From contig CACNUQ010000006.1 of NCBI GenBank assembly GCA_902623685.1, forward strand, positions 1 to 61,817: a stretch of DNA of 61,817 nucleotides, given 5' to 3'. The first letter of the stretch is position 1. Every line of letters starts with the position of its first letter. Positions 54,509 through 61,817 of the stretch are shown piece after piece. The stretch comes from an uncultured SAR86 cluster bacterium. Lineage in GTDB: Bacteria; Pseudomonadota; Gammaproteobacteria; Magnimaribacterales; D2472. The notes beneath the pieces were generated by a model, which had not been told where the DNA came from, did no database searches, and saw only the letters and a list, made by a program, of their open reading frames with translations. Both the position numbers and the translations under genes were made by a program.

Positions 54509-55890
54509 ATACAATTACAACATCTAAAAATAATGGAATTAAATGGGGGCCATTTACTCTAAGAATTCCATTTATTCACATAAAATTTCGAGCCCCTGAA
54601 TTTCTTCAAGGACTAGTAATTTCAGGGGCAACTGCTTTTGCGGCTGCGCCTCTGGCAATGAAACTTGGCTTAACTTTTGAAGAAGCAGTTGCCCTCAGTA
54701 TGGTTGCCGGAACTTTTATTTCTGCCGGACCAATAATATTTGGTGAACCAATGGCACCTGGATGGGTAACTCCTGCCGTACCAATAGTTATGGGTGCACT
54801 TGCAGCTGCTGGATACTATGGGGTTCCAACCGAGGGAGCAAGCACATGTGTTGACGGAGTTTGCAGGTATAACCCAGAAGCATTTCAATTTATGGCAGCT
54901 ATGTGTTTTGAATTTACTGCATTAATTTTAATTCTAGGTTTGACTGGTTGGGGCAAGATTCTAGTTGAAAAAATTCCAAATGGATTGAAAGCTGGAATTA
55001 TTCTAGGTGCAGCATTGGCAGCTTTTTATCAAGTTTTTTTTGAAGATTTTGATGCGTACCTCATGCAGCCAGTATCTATGACAGTTGCAATCATTTTATG
55101 CGTCATTACTACCTTTTCAAATCCTTTTAAAAAAATTGCTGCTAAGCATAAGTTTTTTGAAATCATTGGCTCTCTTGGATTACTGCCAGGTTTTGTGATT
55201 GCTGGCATTGTTGCATTTTTGCTGGGAGAGTTAACTTTTAATATTGAATGGGGTTTTAAGATACCTGCCATCATGAGCTTGATTGAAAAGACCTCTCCAA
55301 TTTATATTGGACTGCCCTCATTACAAATGTACATTGATGCATTTCCGCTTGTAATTATTGGTTATATGCTTCTTTTTGGAGATTTAGTAACTGCCACAGA
55401 GGTACTTAAAGATGCACAAAAACATCGAGATGACGAAAAGCTACCGATCGATCTTAATAGATCTCACTTGTCCGTTGGTATAAGAAATTTATTAGCCTCA
55501 TTAATCAACCCATTCTTTCCTACACAGGGAGCTTTATGGACAGGGGTTCATGTCGTTGTTGCAGAACAATGGAAAAAGGGCCATAAACAAATGCCATCAA
55601 TTTTTGATGGTATTGGTTCTTATTATTTAATGGGAATTCCATTTTTATACTTTACTCTGCCATTTGTAACTTTAATGCAACCTCTAATGGTTATGGCTTT
55701 AACTTTAACACTGATTTTGACTGGTTTTGCATGTGCATATGTTGCCATGTCGATACCAAACAAGAATTCAGAAATGGCAACCGCTTTACTCATTGCTTTT
55801 TTTATCACTTTTTATAGCGCATGGATTGGACTACTTATAGGATTATTATTAGCTATTTTTGTTGATGGATTTGAAGAAGAATCAGCATGA
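54505..55890 (+). CDS. NCS2/SulP-like permease
   Basis: 461 residues, about 12-14 hydrophobic segments and no signal peptide. It has the seven-plus-seven layout of xanthine/uracil and SulP-type transporters: FLQGLVISGATAFAAAPLAMKLGL near 33, GWVTPAVPIVMGALAAAGYYG segments near 90 (the half-helix substrate region), GKILVEKIPNGLKAGIILGAALAAF segments near 150, and IIGYMLLFGDLVTATEVLKDA segments near 285. A CVDGVC pair near 113 is unusual. The substrate could be a purine, uracil, or organic or inorganic anion. It is coupled by ATGA to both the VWA gene and the ABC ATPase. Confidence 0.85.
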   Translation: MNTITTSKNNGIKWGPFTLRIPFIHIKFRAPEFLQGLVISGATAFAAAPLAMKLGLTFEEAVALSMVAGTFISAGPIIFGEPMAPGWVTPAVPIVMGALAAAGYYGVPTEGASTCVDGVCRYNPEAFQFMAAMCFEFTALILILGLTGWGKILVEKIPNGLKAGIILGAALAAFYQVFFEDFDAYLMQPVSMTVAIILCVITTFSNPFKKIAAKHKFFEIIGSLGLLPGFVIAGIVAFLLGELTFNIEWGFKIPAIMSLIEKTSPIYIGLPSLQMYIDAFPLVIIGYMLLFGDLVTATEVLKDAQKHRDDEKLPIDLNRSHLSVGIRNLLASLINPFFPTQGALWTGVHVVVAEQWKKGHKQMPSIFDGIGSYYLMGIPFLYFTLPFVTLMQPLMVMALTLTLILTGFACAYVAMSIPNKNSEMATALLIAFFITFYSAWIGLLIGLLLAIFVDGFEEESA

Positions 55891-56804
55891 ATCAATTTGC
55901 ACTTGAGATCACAGATCTAAAAAAAACCTATGATTCAGGTGTGGTTGCTTTGAAAGGTATCAATCTTACAGTTAAAGAGGGCGATTTTTTTGCATTGCTT
56001 GGACCAAATGGAGCAGGCAAATCATCAACAATAGGTATCATCGCTTCATTGGTAACTAAAAGCTCTGGAAAGGTAAAAATATACAACATTGATACTGACG
56101 AAAACTTTCCAGATGCAAAGCGTATATTAGGAGTAGTTTCTCAAGAAATAAATTTTAATAATTTTGAAAAAGTTATAGATATTGTTACAACTCAAGCAGG
56201 TTTTTATGGCATTCCTCTCAAAGAAGCATTGTATAAAACTGAGTTAATACTGAAACGGCTAGGTCTTTGGGATAAGCGAGATGAGCAAGCAAGAACACTT
56301 TCTGGAGGCTTTAAAAGAAGGTTAATGATAGCCAAAGCCTTAATCCACGAACCTAAATTACTGATTCTTGATGAGCCAACTGCTGGTGTTGATATTGAAC
56401 TGCGAAGAGAGATGTGGGACTTTTTAAAAGAGATTAATGCAAATGGAACCACTATAATTTTAACAACACACTATCTCGAAGAAGCTGAGCAATTGTGTAA
56501 AAACATTGCAATTATCGATCATGGAGAATTAATCGAAAATACAACAATGAAAAACTTGTTGAGTCGGCTGGATGTTCAGGGATTTTTGCTTGATATGGAT
56601 AAGTCTCTCGAATCTCCTCCGGCAATTGCTAATTTTAAAATCGCGCTTGAAGATCCTTTGACTTTAAATGTAGAGATTAAAAAAGATCAATCTATCAATC
56701 AGCTTTTTGATCAACTAACGGAACAAGGAATAAAAGTTTTATCTATGAGAAATAAATCTAATAGATTAGAAGAAATGTTCATCGAAATGGTTAACAAAAA
56801 ATAA
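55887..56804 (+). CDS. ABC-2 type transporter ATPase (YadG-like)
   Basis: 305 residues. Walker A LGPNGAGKSSTIG near 38, signature LSGGFKRRLMIAKAL near 135, Walker B LLILDEPTAGVD near 157, switch His in TTHYLEEAEQL. The C-terminal ~70 residues form the regulatory extension typical of drug/polysaccharide exporters. Length and pairing match E. coli YadG/YadH, an ABC-2 exporter of unknown substrate. It begins inside the permease stop (ATGA). Confidence 0.93.
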   Translation: MNQFALEITDLKKTYDSGVVALKGINLTVKEGDFFALLGPNGAGKSSTIGIIASLVTKSSGKVKIYNIDTDENFPDAKRILGVVSQEINFNNFEKVIDIVTTQAGFYGIPLKEALYKTELILKRLGLWDKRDEQARTLSGGFKRRLMIAKALIHEPKLLILDEPTAGVDIELRREMWDFLKEINANGTTIILTTHYLEEAEQLCKNIAIIDHGELIENTTMKNLLSRLDVQGFLLDMDKSLESPPAIANFKIALEDPLTLNVEIKKDQSINQLFDQLTEQGIKVLSMRNKSNRLEEMFIEMVNKK

Positions 56805-56806
56805 TT

Positions 56807-57586
56807 ATGAGCAAGAATAATGAAATTTTTGTTTCCTTAACAACTCTTATAAGAAAGGAGATAAAACGTTATTTAAGAATTTGGGTACAAACCCTGGTGC
56901 CCCCAGCTGTAACAATGTCATTGTATTTTGTAATTTTCGGATCTCTAATTGGTCCAAGAATTGGAACTATGGATGGCTTGGACTATATTCAATTTATGAT
57001 TCCCGGACTAATAATGATGTCTGTAATTACAAATTCTTACGCAAATGTTGTCTCTTCTTTTTACTCTGTAAAATTTCAGAAATCTATCGAAGAATTACTA
57101 ATTTCACCTATGCCAAATTGGGCAATATTAACTGGTTTTGTCATGGGAGGAGTGTCTCGAGGAATTTTAATTGGCTTTATAGTTTTTTGTGTAAGTTTAT
57201 TTTTTTATCCAACATTTGATATTGCAAATCCCGTCTTGACTATTTTGGTACTTATTCTTACATCAATTCTCTTTTCTTTGATGGGTTTTATAAATGCTAT
57301 TTTCGCTGACAGTTTTGATGATATTTCAATTATTCCAACATTTGTTTTAACGCCATTAATCTATTTAGGAGGAGTATTTTATTCTATCAATATACTTCCA
57401 GATATCTGGAGAAGCATTTCTATGGCTAATCCGATGCTTTATGTGGTAAATACTTTCAGGGAAGGAATGCTTGGAGTTAGCGATGTCTCTATTCCCTTCG
57501 CATTATCTATGATTGTTCTGTTCATAATTATCCTAGCATCAGCATGCTTATTTTTTCTGCATAGAGGAACTGGAACTCGTCAGTGA
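56807..57586 (+). CDS. ABC-2 type transporter permease (YadH-like)
   Basis: 259 residues, six hydrophobic segments. Seen: N-terminal LIRKEIKRYLRIWVQTLVPPAVTMSLYFVIFG segments, YIQFMIPGLIMMSV near 63, SIEELLISPMPNW near 95, and the ABC-2 signature LGGVFYSINILPDIWRSISMANPM segments near 188-215. Partner of the ATPase two bases upstream. Its stop overlaps the GTG start of queF. Confidence 0.93.
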   Translation: MSKNNEIFVSLTTLIRKEIKRYLRIWVQTLVPPAVTMSLYFVIFGSLIGPRIGTMDGLDYIQFMIPGLIMMSVITNSYANVVSSFYSVKFQKSIEELLISPMPNWAILTGFVMGGVSRGILIGFIVFCVSLFFYPTFDIANPVLTILVLILTSILFSLMGFINAIFADSFDDISIIPTFVLTPLIYLGGVFYSINILPDIWRSISMANPMLYVVNTFREGMLGVSDVSIPFALSMIVLFIIILASACLFFLHRGTGTRQ

Positions 57587-58314
57587 AAACAAAATATCTT
57601 GGCAAAAAGACTGGCTCTCAAACATTAGACTATTCACCAGATCTATTGGATTCAGTGCACCGATCTCAAAATAAAAAATTTCACTTTTTTGGGGTTGACT
57701 ATTGGAATGCTTATGAGTTTTCATTTTTAAATAGCTCCAACCAACCAGTCCTAGAGTCAATTGAAATAAAAATACCACTGGATTCTAGTCATACAGTTGA
57801 ATCTAAATCTTTAAAAATTTATCTTGCTTCCTTTTATAAAAGAAAATTTAAAAATTCAATTAATGCATATAAATTAATTGAAAGAGATCTATCTCATCTA
57901 ATTAACTCTAAAGTGGTTGTTAGAAAAAAAATTAAATATGACATTCCTCCTAAATCGATTCTAATTAATGGTTTAAATAAAACTATTAAAAAAAATACTG
58001 TAATTAGATATGAGGGATTCAGATCAATTTGTCCTGTTACATCACAGCCTGACTGGGCAAATATCTATCTTCACTCAACTACTAATCTGGTTGACTCAAA
58101 AAAATTTATTAAAGTTTTAAAATCTTTTAGAGAAAGAGGGGATTTTCATGAAGCTTGTATAGATTCAATTTTTTTAACTTTAATTAATGATTTTAAATTT
58201 ATTGATCTTACTTTATGTGGAAGATTTTTAAGAAGGGGAGGCATAGATATTAATCCAGTTCGATCCACTAAGAAAAAATTCTTTTTTAAAAATTTTAGAG
58301 ATTTTAATCAGTAA
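57583..58314 (+). CDS. queF: NADPH-dependent 7-cyano-7-deazaguanine reductase
   Basis: Reduces preQ0 to preQ1 for queuosine in tRNA. 243 residues from GTG 57583 (GTGA overlap with the ABC permease stop). Long E. coli-type QueF with two T-fold halves: YWNAYEFSFLNSSNQP near 39, ESKSLKIYLASF near 82 (NADPH motif of the N-terminal half), SICPVTSQPDWANIYLHS near 147 with the nucleophilic Cys, SFRERGDFHEACID near 180, and the RRGGIDINPVRS signature near 220. About 40 residues shorter than the E. coli enzyme. No other queuosine gene is in the window. Confidence 0.94.
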   Translation: MKTKYLGKKTGSQTLDYSPDLLDSVHRSQNKKFHFFGVDYWNAYEFSFLNSSNQPVLESIEIKIPLDSSHTVESKSLKIYLASFYKRKFKNSINAYKLIERDLSHLINSKVVVRKKIKYDIPPKSILINGLNKTIKKNTVIRYEGFRSICPVTSQPDWANIYLHSTTNLVDSKKFIKVLKSFRERGDFHEACIDSIFLTLINDFKFIDLTLCGRFLRRGGIDINPVRSTKKKFFFKNFRDFNQ

Positions 58315-58975
58315 CAGTTTCGAGAATTGGTTTTAGTTTGCGCCAAATCTCCATCTCAATTGCAATATGTCCTGCTTGATTTGGGTGAATACCATCGGAT
58401 TGCATTTGGTTAGATGAAATCATTTCAACGATTGAGCCCTTTACTAAAACAAGATCATATTTTAGAGCTAGATCGACAAACATTTTTTCAAAATTACTGG
58501 AATATATTTTTCCATAGTTTGGAGGCAGCTGAACTCCAATAAGGACAACAATAGCACCATATTCATGACTCATATTAATCATGGCCTCTAAATTTTTTTT
58601 GATTACTTTGTTTATTGACATACCTCTTAAGCCATCGTTGCCGCCCAACTCCAAAATTACTAATTTCGGTTTATGTTTATCAAGTAATATGGGCAGCCTA
58701 TATAAACCTCCTGAGGTGGTATCTCCACTTATCCCAGCATTTATTACAGATAGCTTCAGATTTTTATTTGAAATTCTTGACTGAAGAAGGGAGGGCCATG
58801 ATTCATCATTTTTGACACCATATCCTGCGCTTAAACTATCCCCTAAAATCACTATAGTATTATTTTTTATAGCTATGTTTTCAGAGGAATTTACTGTAGA
58901 GGTAACTAAAAGTAAAATAGCGGAAAACGCAATCAAAAATCCATTGAAAGACTTAATTTTAGAAGTTAAAGACAT
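58304..58975 (-). CDS. tesA: Periplasmic SGNH esterase/lysophospholipase (TesA)
   Basis: I start at ATG 58975 (223 residues), giving a signal peptide (NGFLIAFSAILLLVTSTVNSS). The longer frame from 59107 is antisense to the ABC Walker A region and lacks any protein-like feature. Seen: block I VILGDSLSAGYGV near 48, ISGDTTSGG near 87, block III LELGGNDGLRG near 110, and block V DGIHPNQAGH near 197. It cleaves acyl thioesters, aryl esters or lysophospholipids in the periplasm. Divergent from ybbA, exactly as in E. coli, with start regions overlapping; converges on queF with an 11-base overlap. Confidence 0.92.
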   Translation of the reverse strand: MSLTSKIKSFNGFLIAFSAILLLVTSTVNSSENIAIKNNTIVILGDSLSAGYGVKNDESWPSLLQSRISNKNLKLSVINAGISGDTTSGGLYRLPILLDKHKPKLVILELGGNDGLRGMSINKVIKKNLEAMINMSHEYGAIVVLIGVQLPPNYGKIYSSNFEKMFVDLALKYDLVLVKGSIVEMISSNQMQSDGIHPNQAGHIAIEMEIWRKLKPILETVTD

Positions 58976-59612
58976 CACAAAAGAAGTTAACAGCCCAGAG
59001 GGCCTTTTGACAATAGTTAATAATATTAATTTATCAGTTGAGCTTGGCAAGCCTATATCTTTGGTGGGGCCATCAGGCTCTGGAAAAACTACTTTGTTAG
59101 CTATCATGGCAGGATTAGATTTGCCAACAAAAGGTTCCGTATCATTGCTAGGCTCAGTAATTACAGATATGGATGAGAATGAAAGAGCGCAAATACGAGC
59201 AATGGATGTTGGTTTTGTTTTTCAATCTTTTCATTTGATGCCTAGATTGTCTGCATTAGATAATGTGATGTTGCCTTTGGAGATAGCCGGAGATCCGGAT
59301 GCATTTGAAAAAGCTAGAAATGCTCTTGTTCAAGTTGGCCTTGGCTCCAGAGCTAAGAATTTTGCAACACAGCTCAGTGGAGGCGAAAAACAAAGAGTTG
59401 CAATTGCTAGAGCAATAGTCAATCAGCCCAAAATTTTATTTGCCGATGAACCTACAGGAAACCTAGATTCGAAAAGCTCATCTGCCATAACAGATTTATT
59501 ATTTTCAATTAATGAGTTAATCAAAACAACGCTAGTTCTCGTTACTCATGACCTATCATTAGCTAAAAAGTGTGACGAAATATATGAGCTTTCAGATGGT
59601 TCAATTTTATGA
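58944..59612 (+). CDS. ybbA: ABC transporter ATPase (YbbA)
   Basis: Probable TTG start at 58944 (LKDLILEVKDITKE, 222 residues, close to E. coli YbbA at 228). The open frame extends to 58812, but the extra part is antisense to tesA and not protein-like. Walker A LVGPSGSGKTTLL near 40, Q-loop VFQSFHLMPRL, signature LSGGEKQRVAIARA near 140, Walker B LFADEPTGNLDSKSS near 162, His in VTHD. LolD-like ATPase driving the YbbP permease; the stop overlaps ybbP ATG (ATGA). Confidence 0.9.
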   Translation: MKDLILEVKDITKEVNSPEGLLTIVNNINLSVELGKPISLVGPSGSGKTTLLAIMAGLDLPTKGSVSLLGSVITDMDENERAQIRAMDVGFVFQSFHLMPRLSALDNVMLPLEIAGDPDAFEKARNALVQVGLGSRAKNFATQLSGGEKQRVAIARAIVNQPKILFADEPTGNLDSKSSSAITDLLFSINELIKTTLVLVTHDLSLAKKCDEIYELSDGSIL

Positions 59613-61817
59613 TTAATGGTTTGAGATATGGATTTAAGAAATTTTGGTCTGAAGCCTTAAGTGGCGATCTACTGATTTTATCTATTTCAATTATTTTGGC
59701 AGTCACCTCTATTTCTAGTGTTAGTTTTTTAGGAGATAGACTTCAGACTTCAATGAAATTACAAGCATCAAGTATTTTAGGTGCAGATTTAGTTCTCCGA
59801 TCAGCATCTAATATTGATTCAAAATATTTAGATTTAGGAACAGAAAATAATCTAAATACAGCTGAGACGATTACTTTTCTTAGTATGATCATTTCTGATG
59901 AAGATAATCTTTTAACTTCAATTAAGACCACATCAGATCTTTATCCCCTTAGAGGGGAATTAATAATTGTAGATTTTGATGGATCGCCTATTAAACACAG
60001 TGGCAGTCCTCCATCTGGATATCTATGGGTAGAGAATAAAGTTGCTGAGACTTTGCAATTAAAAAAAATGGATGAAGTTTCTATTGGAAATAAAGTTTTT
60101 AAAATTGACGGAATTATCAAAGACTATCCTGATAGAAATTCAAGTTTTGTTGGTTTTTATCCTATTGCCATAGCTAACATAATTGATTTGGAAGATATGG
60201 GAGTTGTTCAAACCGGAAGTAGAGTTGTTTATAGATATTTATTTTCTGGATCAAAAAAAAATTTAAACCTTTTTAATGAACAACTTGAAGAAATTCCATC
60301 TGATATAAGAATTCAACAAGCAGAAGATGTTGGAAATAATTTAGGCGAAGCGCTTAATGAATCTGTTACTTTTTTTAACTTAGCTAGTCTCTTTACAATC
60401 ATCATTTCAGTTATTTCAGCAATGATGGCAGTAAAGAGATATGCAGACAGAAATCTACTACATGTTTCATTGATGAAGGTGTTTGGTGCTTCGCATTTTT
60501 TTATTTTAGGGCATCAAATAATGCATCTATTTCTAGTAATTATTTTTGGAACATTAGCTGGCCTCCTTTTTGGATATGCTCTTCAGCATCTTATAATTAC
60601 AACACTCCAAGATATACTTTCTACAAATTTACCACCTCCATCTTTTAAACCGATAGCGCTGGGTTTTCTTACATCAAGTTTCATTGTTTTCGCTGCTGCA
60701 TTTCCTTATGTAAAAATCTTGAGCAATACTGAGCCAATTATAGTTTTAAGGAATGACTTCAAGATAAATTTAAAAAATAATTTATTCATATATCTTGTTG
60801 CATTCACAACAATGTTTATATTTCTAGGACTTCTATTTCAGGATCTTAAGTTAGTATTCTATATTTTGGCTGCCTTAATAATTGTAACAACAGCACTTTA
60901 TATTGTTGGGAGATTATTGATTTCCCTACTTGGAATTATAAATTTTATTAACTCTAAAGGATGGAAAATTGGTGCAAGAAATATTATTCAAAGAGGCAAT
61001 GAAAGTATTTTACAAATTATCATATTTGGATTATCACTTTTATTTTTAATTGTTTTAACAGAAACAAGAACTGACTTGATAGACTCATGGAGCGATACAT
61101 TAGAAGAAGACACGCCTAATTATTTTTTGTTTAATATTCAAGAATATGACTTAGATAATATTTTTAAATATTTTCAAAGTGAAGCCGCACTCAACCCTGA
61201 ATTTACTCCATTGATAAGAGGGAGATTATTATCTGCAAACCGGTTCAACTCTGATCAGTTAAGTTCTGAAAATTTAATGGAAAGAGAAGCAAATCTCACT
61301 TGGAGTGAATCTTTGCCTAAAAGTAATAGCATCAGTAAAGGGAAGTGGTGGAGCAAGCAAAACACAAAGTCAGAGGTTTCCGTAGACAGAGAAGTCGCAG
61401 AATCAATGAATTTAAATATCGGTGATGAATTATTATTTTCTGCTGGGGGATCAAATTTTAATGCAACCGTAACAAGTTTTAGAGAAATTGAATGGGAAAG
61501 CTTTTCACCAAACTTTTTTTTCATACTTTCTCCCAGTCTTGGCAAAAAACTACCAAATTCATATATCACAAGCATCAAAATACCCTCAGATATGAATATT
61601 ATGAAAAAATTTACTCAGCAATTTCCTACTATTTCAAGCGTTGATCTAGGAGCTATTATCTTACAAATTAGAAATACCATTAGTAGCGCATCATTGGCTG
61701 TTCAGTACATATTTCTTTTAACATTGATTGCAGGAATCTTAGCTTTGGTGGCATCTATCTTTTCTAACAGGGATCAACGTGAAAAGGAAACAGCGATTAT
61801 GCATGCTATTGGTGCTA
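59609..61817 (+). CDS. ybbP: FtsX-like permease (YbbP), 3'-truncated by window edge
   Basis: The frame from ATG 59609 stays open to the last base, 736 codons. First TM near 22-42 (LLILSISIILAVTSISSVSF), then a large periplasmic MacB-like core domain (about 45-250), three TMs (about 255-375; SLFTIIISVISAMMAVKRYA, then MKVFGASHFFILGHQIMHLF), a further TM pair near 390-430, a second repeat starting GWKIGARNIIQRGNESILQI near 450, a second periplasmic domain, and TM starting near 690. The duplicated MacB/FtsX layout fits E. coli YbbP (~800 residues). Probable lipoprotein, lipid or lysolipid handling with YbbA and TesA; not experimentally clear. Confidence 0.92.
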   Translation, partial: MINGLRYGFKKFWSEALSGDLLILSISIILAVTSISSVSFLGDRLQTSMKLQASSILGADLVLRSASNIDSKYLDLGTENNLNTAETITFLSMIISDEDNLLTSIKTTSDLYPLRGELIIVDFDGSPIKHSGSPPSGYLWVENKVAETLQLKKMDEVSIGNKVFKIDGIIKDYPDRNSSFVGFYPIAIANIIDLEDMGVVQTGSRVVYRYLFSGSKKNLNLFNEQLEEIPSDIRIQQAEDVGNNLGEALNESVTFFNLASLFTIIISVISAMMAVKRYADRNLLHVSLMKVFGASHFFILGHQIMHLFLVIIFGTLAGLLFGYALQHLIITTLQDILSTNLPPPSFKPIALGFLTSSFIVFAAAFPYVKILSNTEPIIVLRNDFKINLKNNLFIYLVAFTTMFIFLGLLFQDLKLVFYILAALIIVTTALYIVGRLLISLLGIINFINSKGWKIGARNIIQRGNESILQIIIFGLSLLFLIVLTETRTDLIDSWSDTLEEDTPNYFLFNIQEYDLDNIFKYFQSEAALNPEFTPLIRGRLLSANRFNSDQLSSENLMEREANLTWSESLPKSNSISKGKWWSKQNTKSEVSVDREVAESMNLNIGDELLFSAGGSNFNATVTSFREIEWESFSPNFFFILSPSLGKKLPNSYITSIKIPSDMNIMKKFTQQFPTISSVDLGAIILQIRNTISSASLAVQYIFLLTLIAGILALVASIFSNRDQREKETAIMHAIGA

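Noticed and set aside
58812-58943. N-terminal extension of the ybbA frame to 58812.
   Set aside because: It is antisense to the tesA signal peptide and active-site region, and YbbA homologues begin near the chosen TTG.
58976-59107. N-terminal extension of the tesA frame to 59107.
   Set aside because: It is antisense to the Walker A region of ybbA, lacks a signal peptide at its own start and is absent from the TesA family.
1-61817. CRISPR arrays, insertion sequences, prophage genes, rRNA.
   Set aside because: No regularly spaced repeats, transposase or structural phage proteins, or rRNA sequence seen on either strand.

Overview
The window is a gene-dense, AT-rich bacterial chromosome segment. 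Genes are packed with ATGA/TAATG overlaps, several start with TTG or GTG, and runs of genes form long co-directional operons. Several blocks look gammaproteobacterial: the tesA/ybbA-ybbP divergon, the yadGH-like ABC pair, long-form QueF, TatD, Ogt-BolA and malate synthase G. The arginine cluster has the Xanthomonas gene order and uses N-acetylated intermediates. TonB-dependent receptors, secreted glycosidases, a sulfatase and a Baeyer-Villiger-type monooxygenase fit a surface-ocean heterotroph. My best guess, by inference only, is a streamlined marine gammaproteobacterium such as the SAR86 clade. I see no phage, transposase, integrase or CRISPR array, and no recognisable transcription factor.

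Layout. 1-3619: the 3' part of a TonB receptor, a rhodanese and a small secreted PAN-like protein. 3672-6939: coaBC-panB-panC-panD (pantothenate/CoA). 6966-13760: argF'-argG-argE'-argB/A-argC-argH, the acetylcitrulline route to arginine. 13805-24707: small and secreted proteins, a second TonB receptor, a lipoprotein hydrolase, tRNA-Gly(GCC), a CFA-type methyltransferase, tandem-domain secreted proteins, malate synthase G and a DUF1330 protein. 24714-36061: a glucan/glucose locus with GH2, Na+/sugar symporter, glucokinase, 6-phosphogluconolactonase, GH3 exo-glucanase and a CBM9/DUF5916 outer-membrane protein. It is interrupted by a patatin gene flanked by two nearly identical 259-bp promoter-RNA-terminator units. 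36220-45395: L33, a CinA-NMNAT fusion, the monooxygenase-sulfatase-esterase operon, a PhoD/photolyase-like pair and small proteins. 45505-51578: tRNA-Gly(TCC), another tandem-domain secreted protein, ogt-bolA-RND-AMACR and tatD. 51624-61817: thioesterase, MoxR/CoxE-like pair, NCS2/SulP-like permease, YadGH-like ABC, queF, tesA and ybbAP (ybbP runs off the end).

How the genes work together. GH3 and GH2 release sugars, the SSS symporter imports them, Glk phosphorylates glucose and Pgl serves the oxidative pentose phosphate/Entner-Doudoroff route. Malate synthase G handles glyoxylate. The CoA and arginine blocks are two adjacent biosynthetic operons.

The least explained element is the duplicated non-coding RNA at 26783-27041 and 27960-28218. 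Each copy has its own consensus-like promoter and intrinsic terminator, has no ATG, and is rich in GGA. Other points to check are the NMN deamidase-like/adenylyltransferase fusion, a FeS-BCP photolyase homologue lacking the cluster cysteines, a 23-bp palindrome upstream of malate synthase, and a family of secreted proteins built from tandem related domains.
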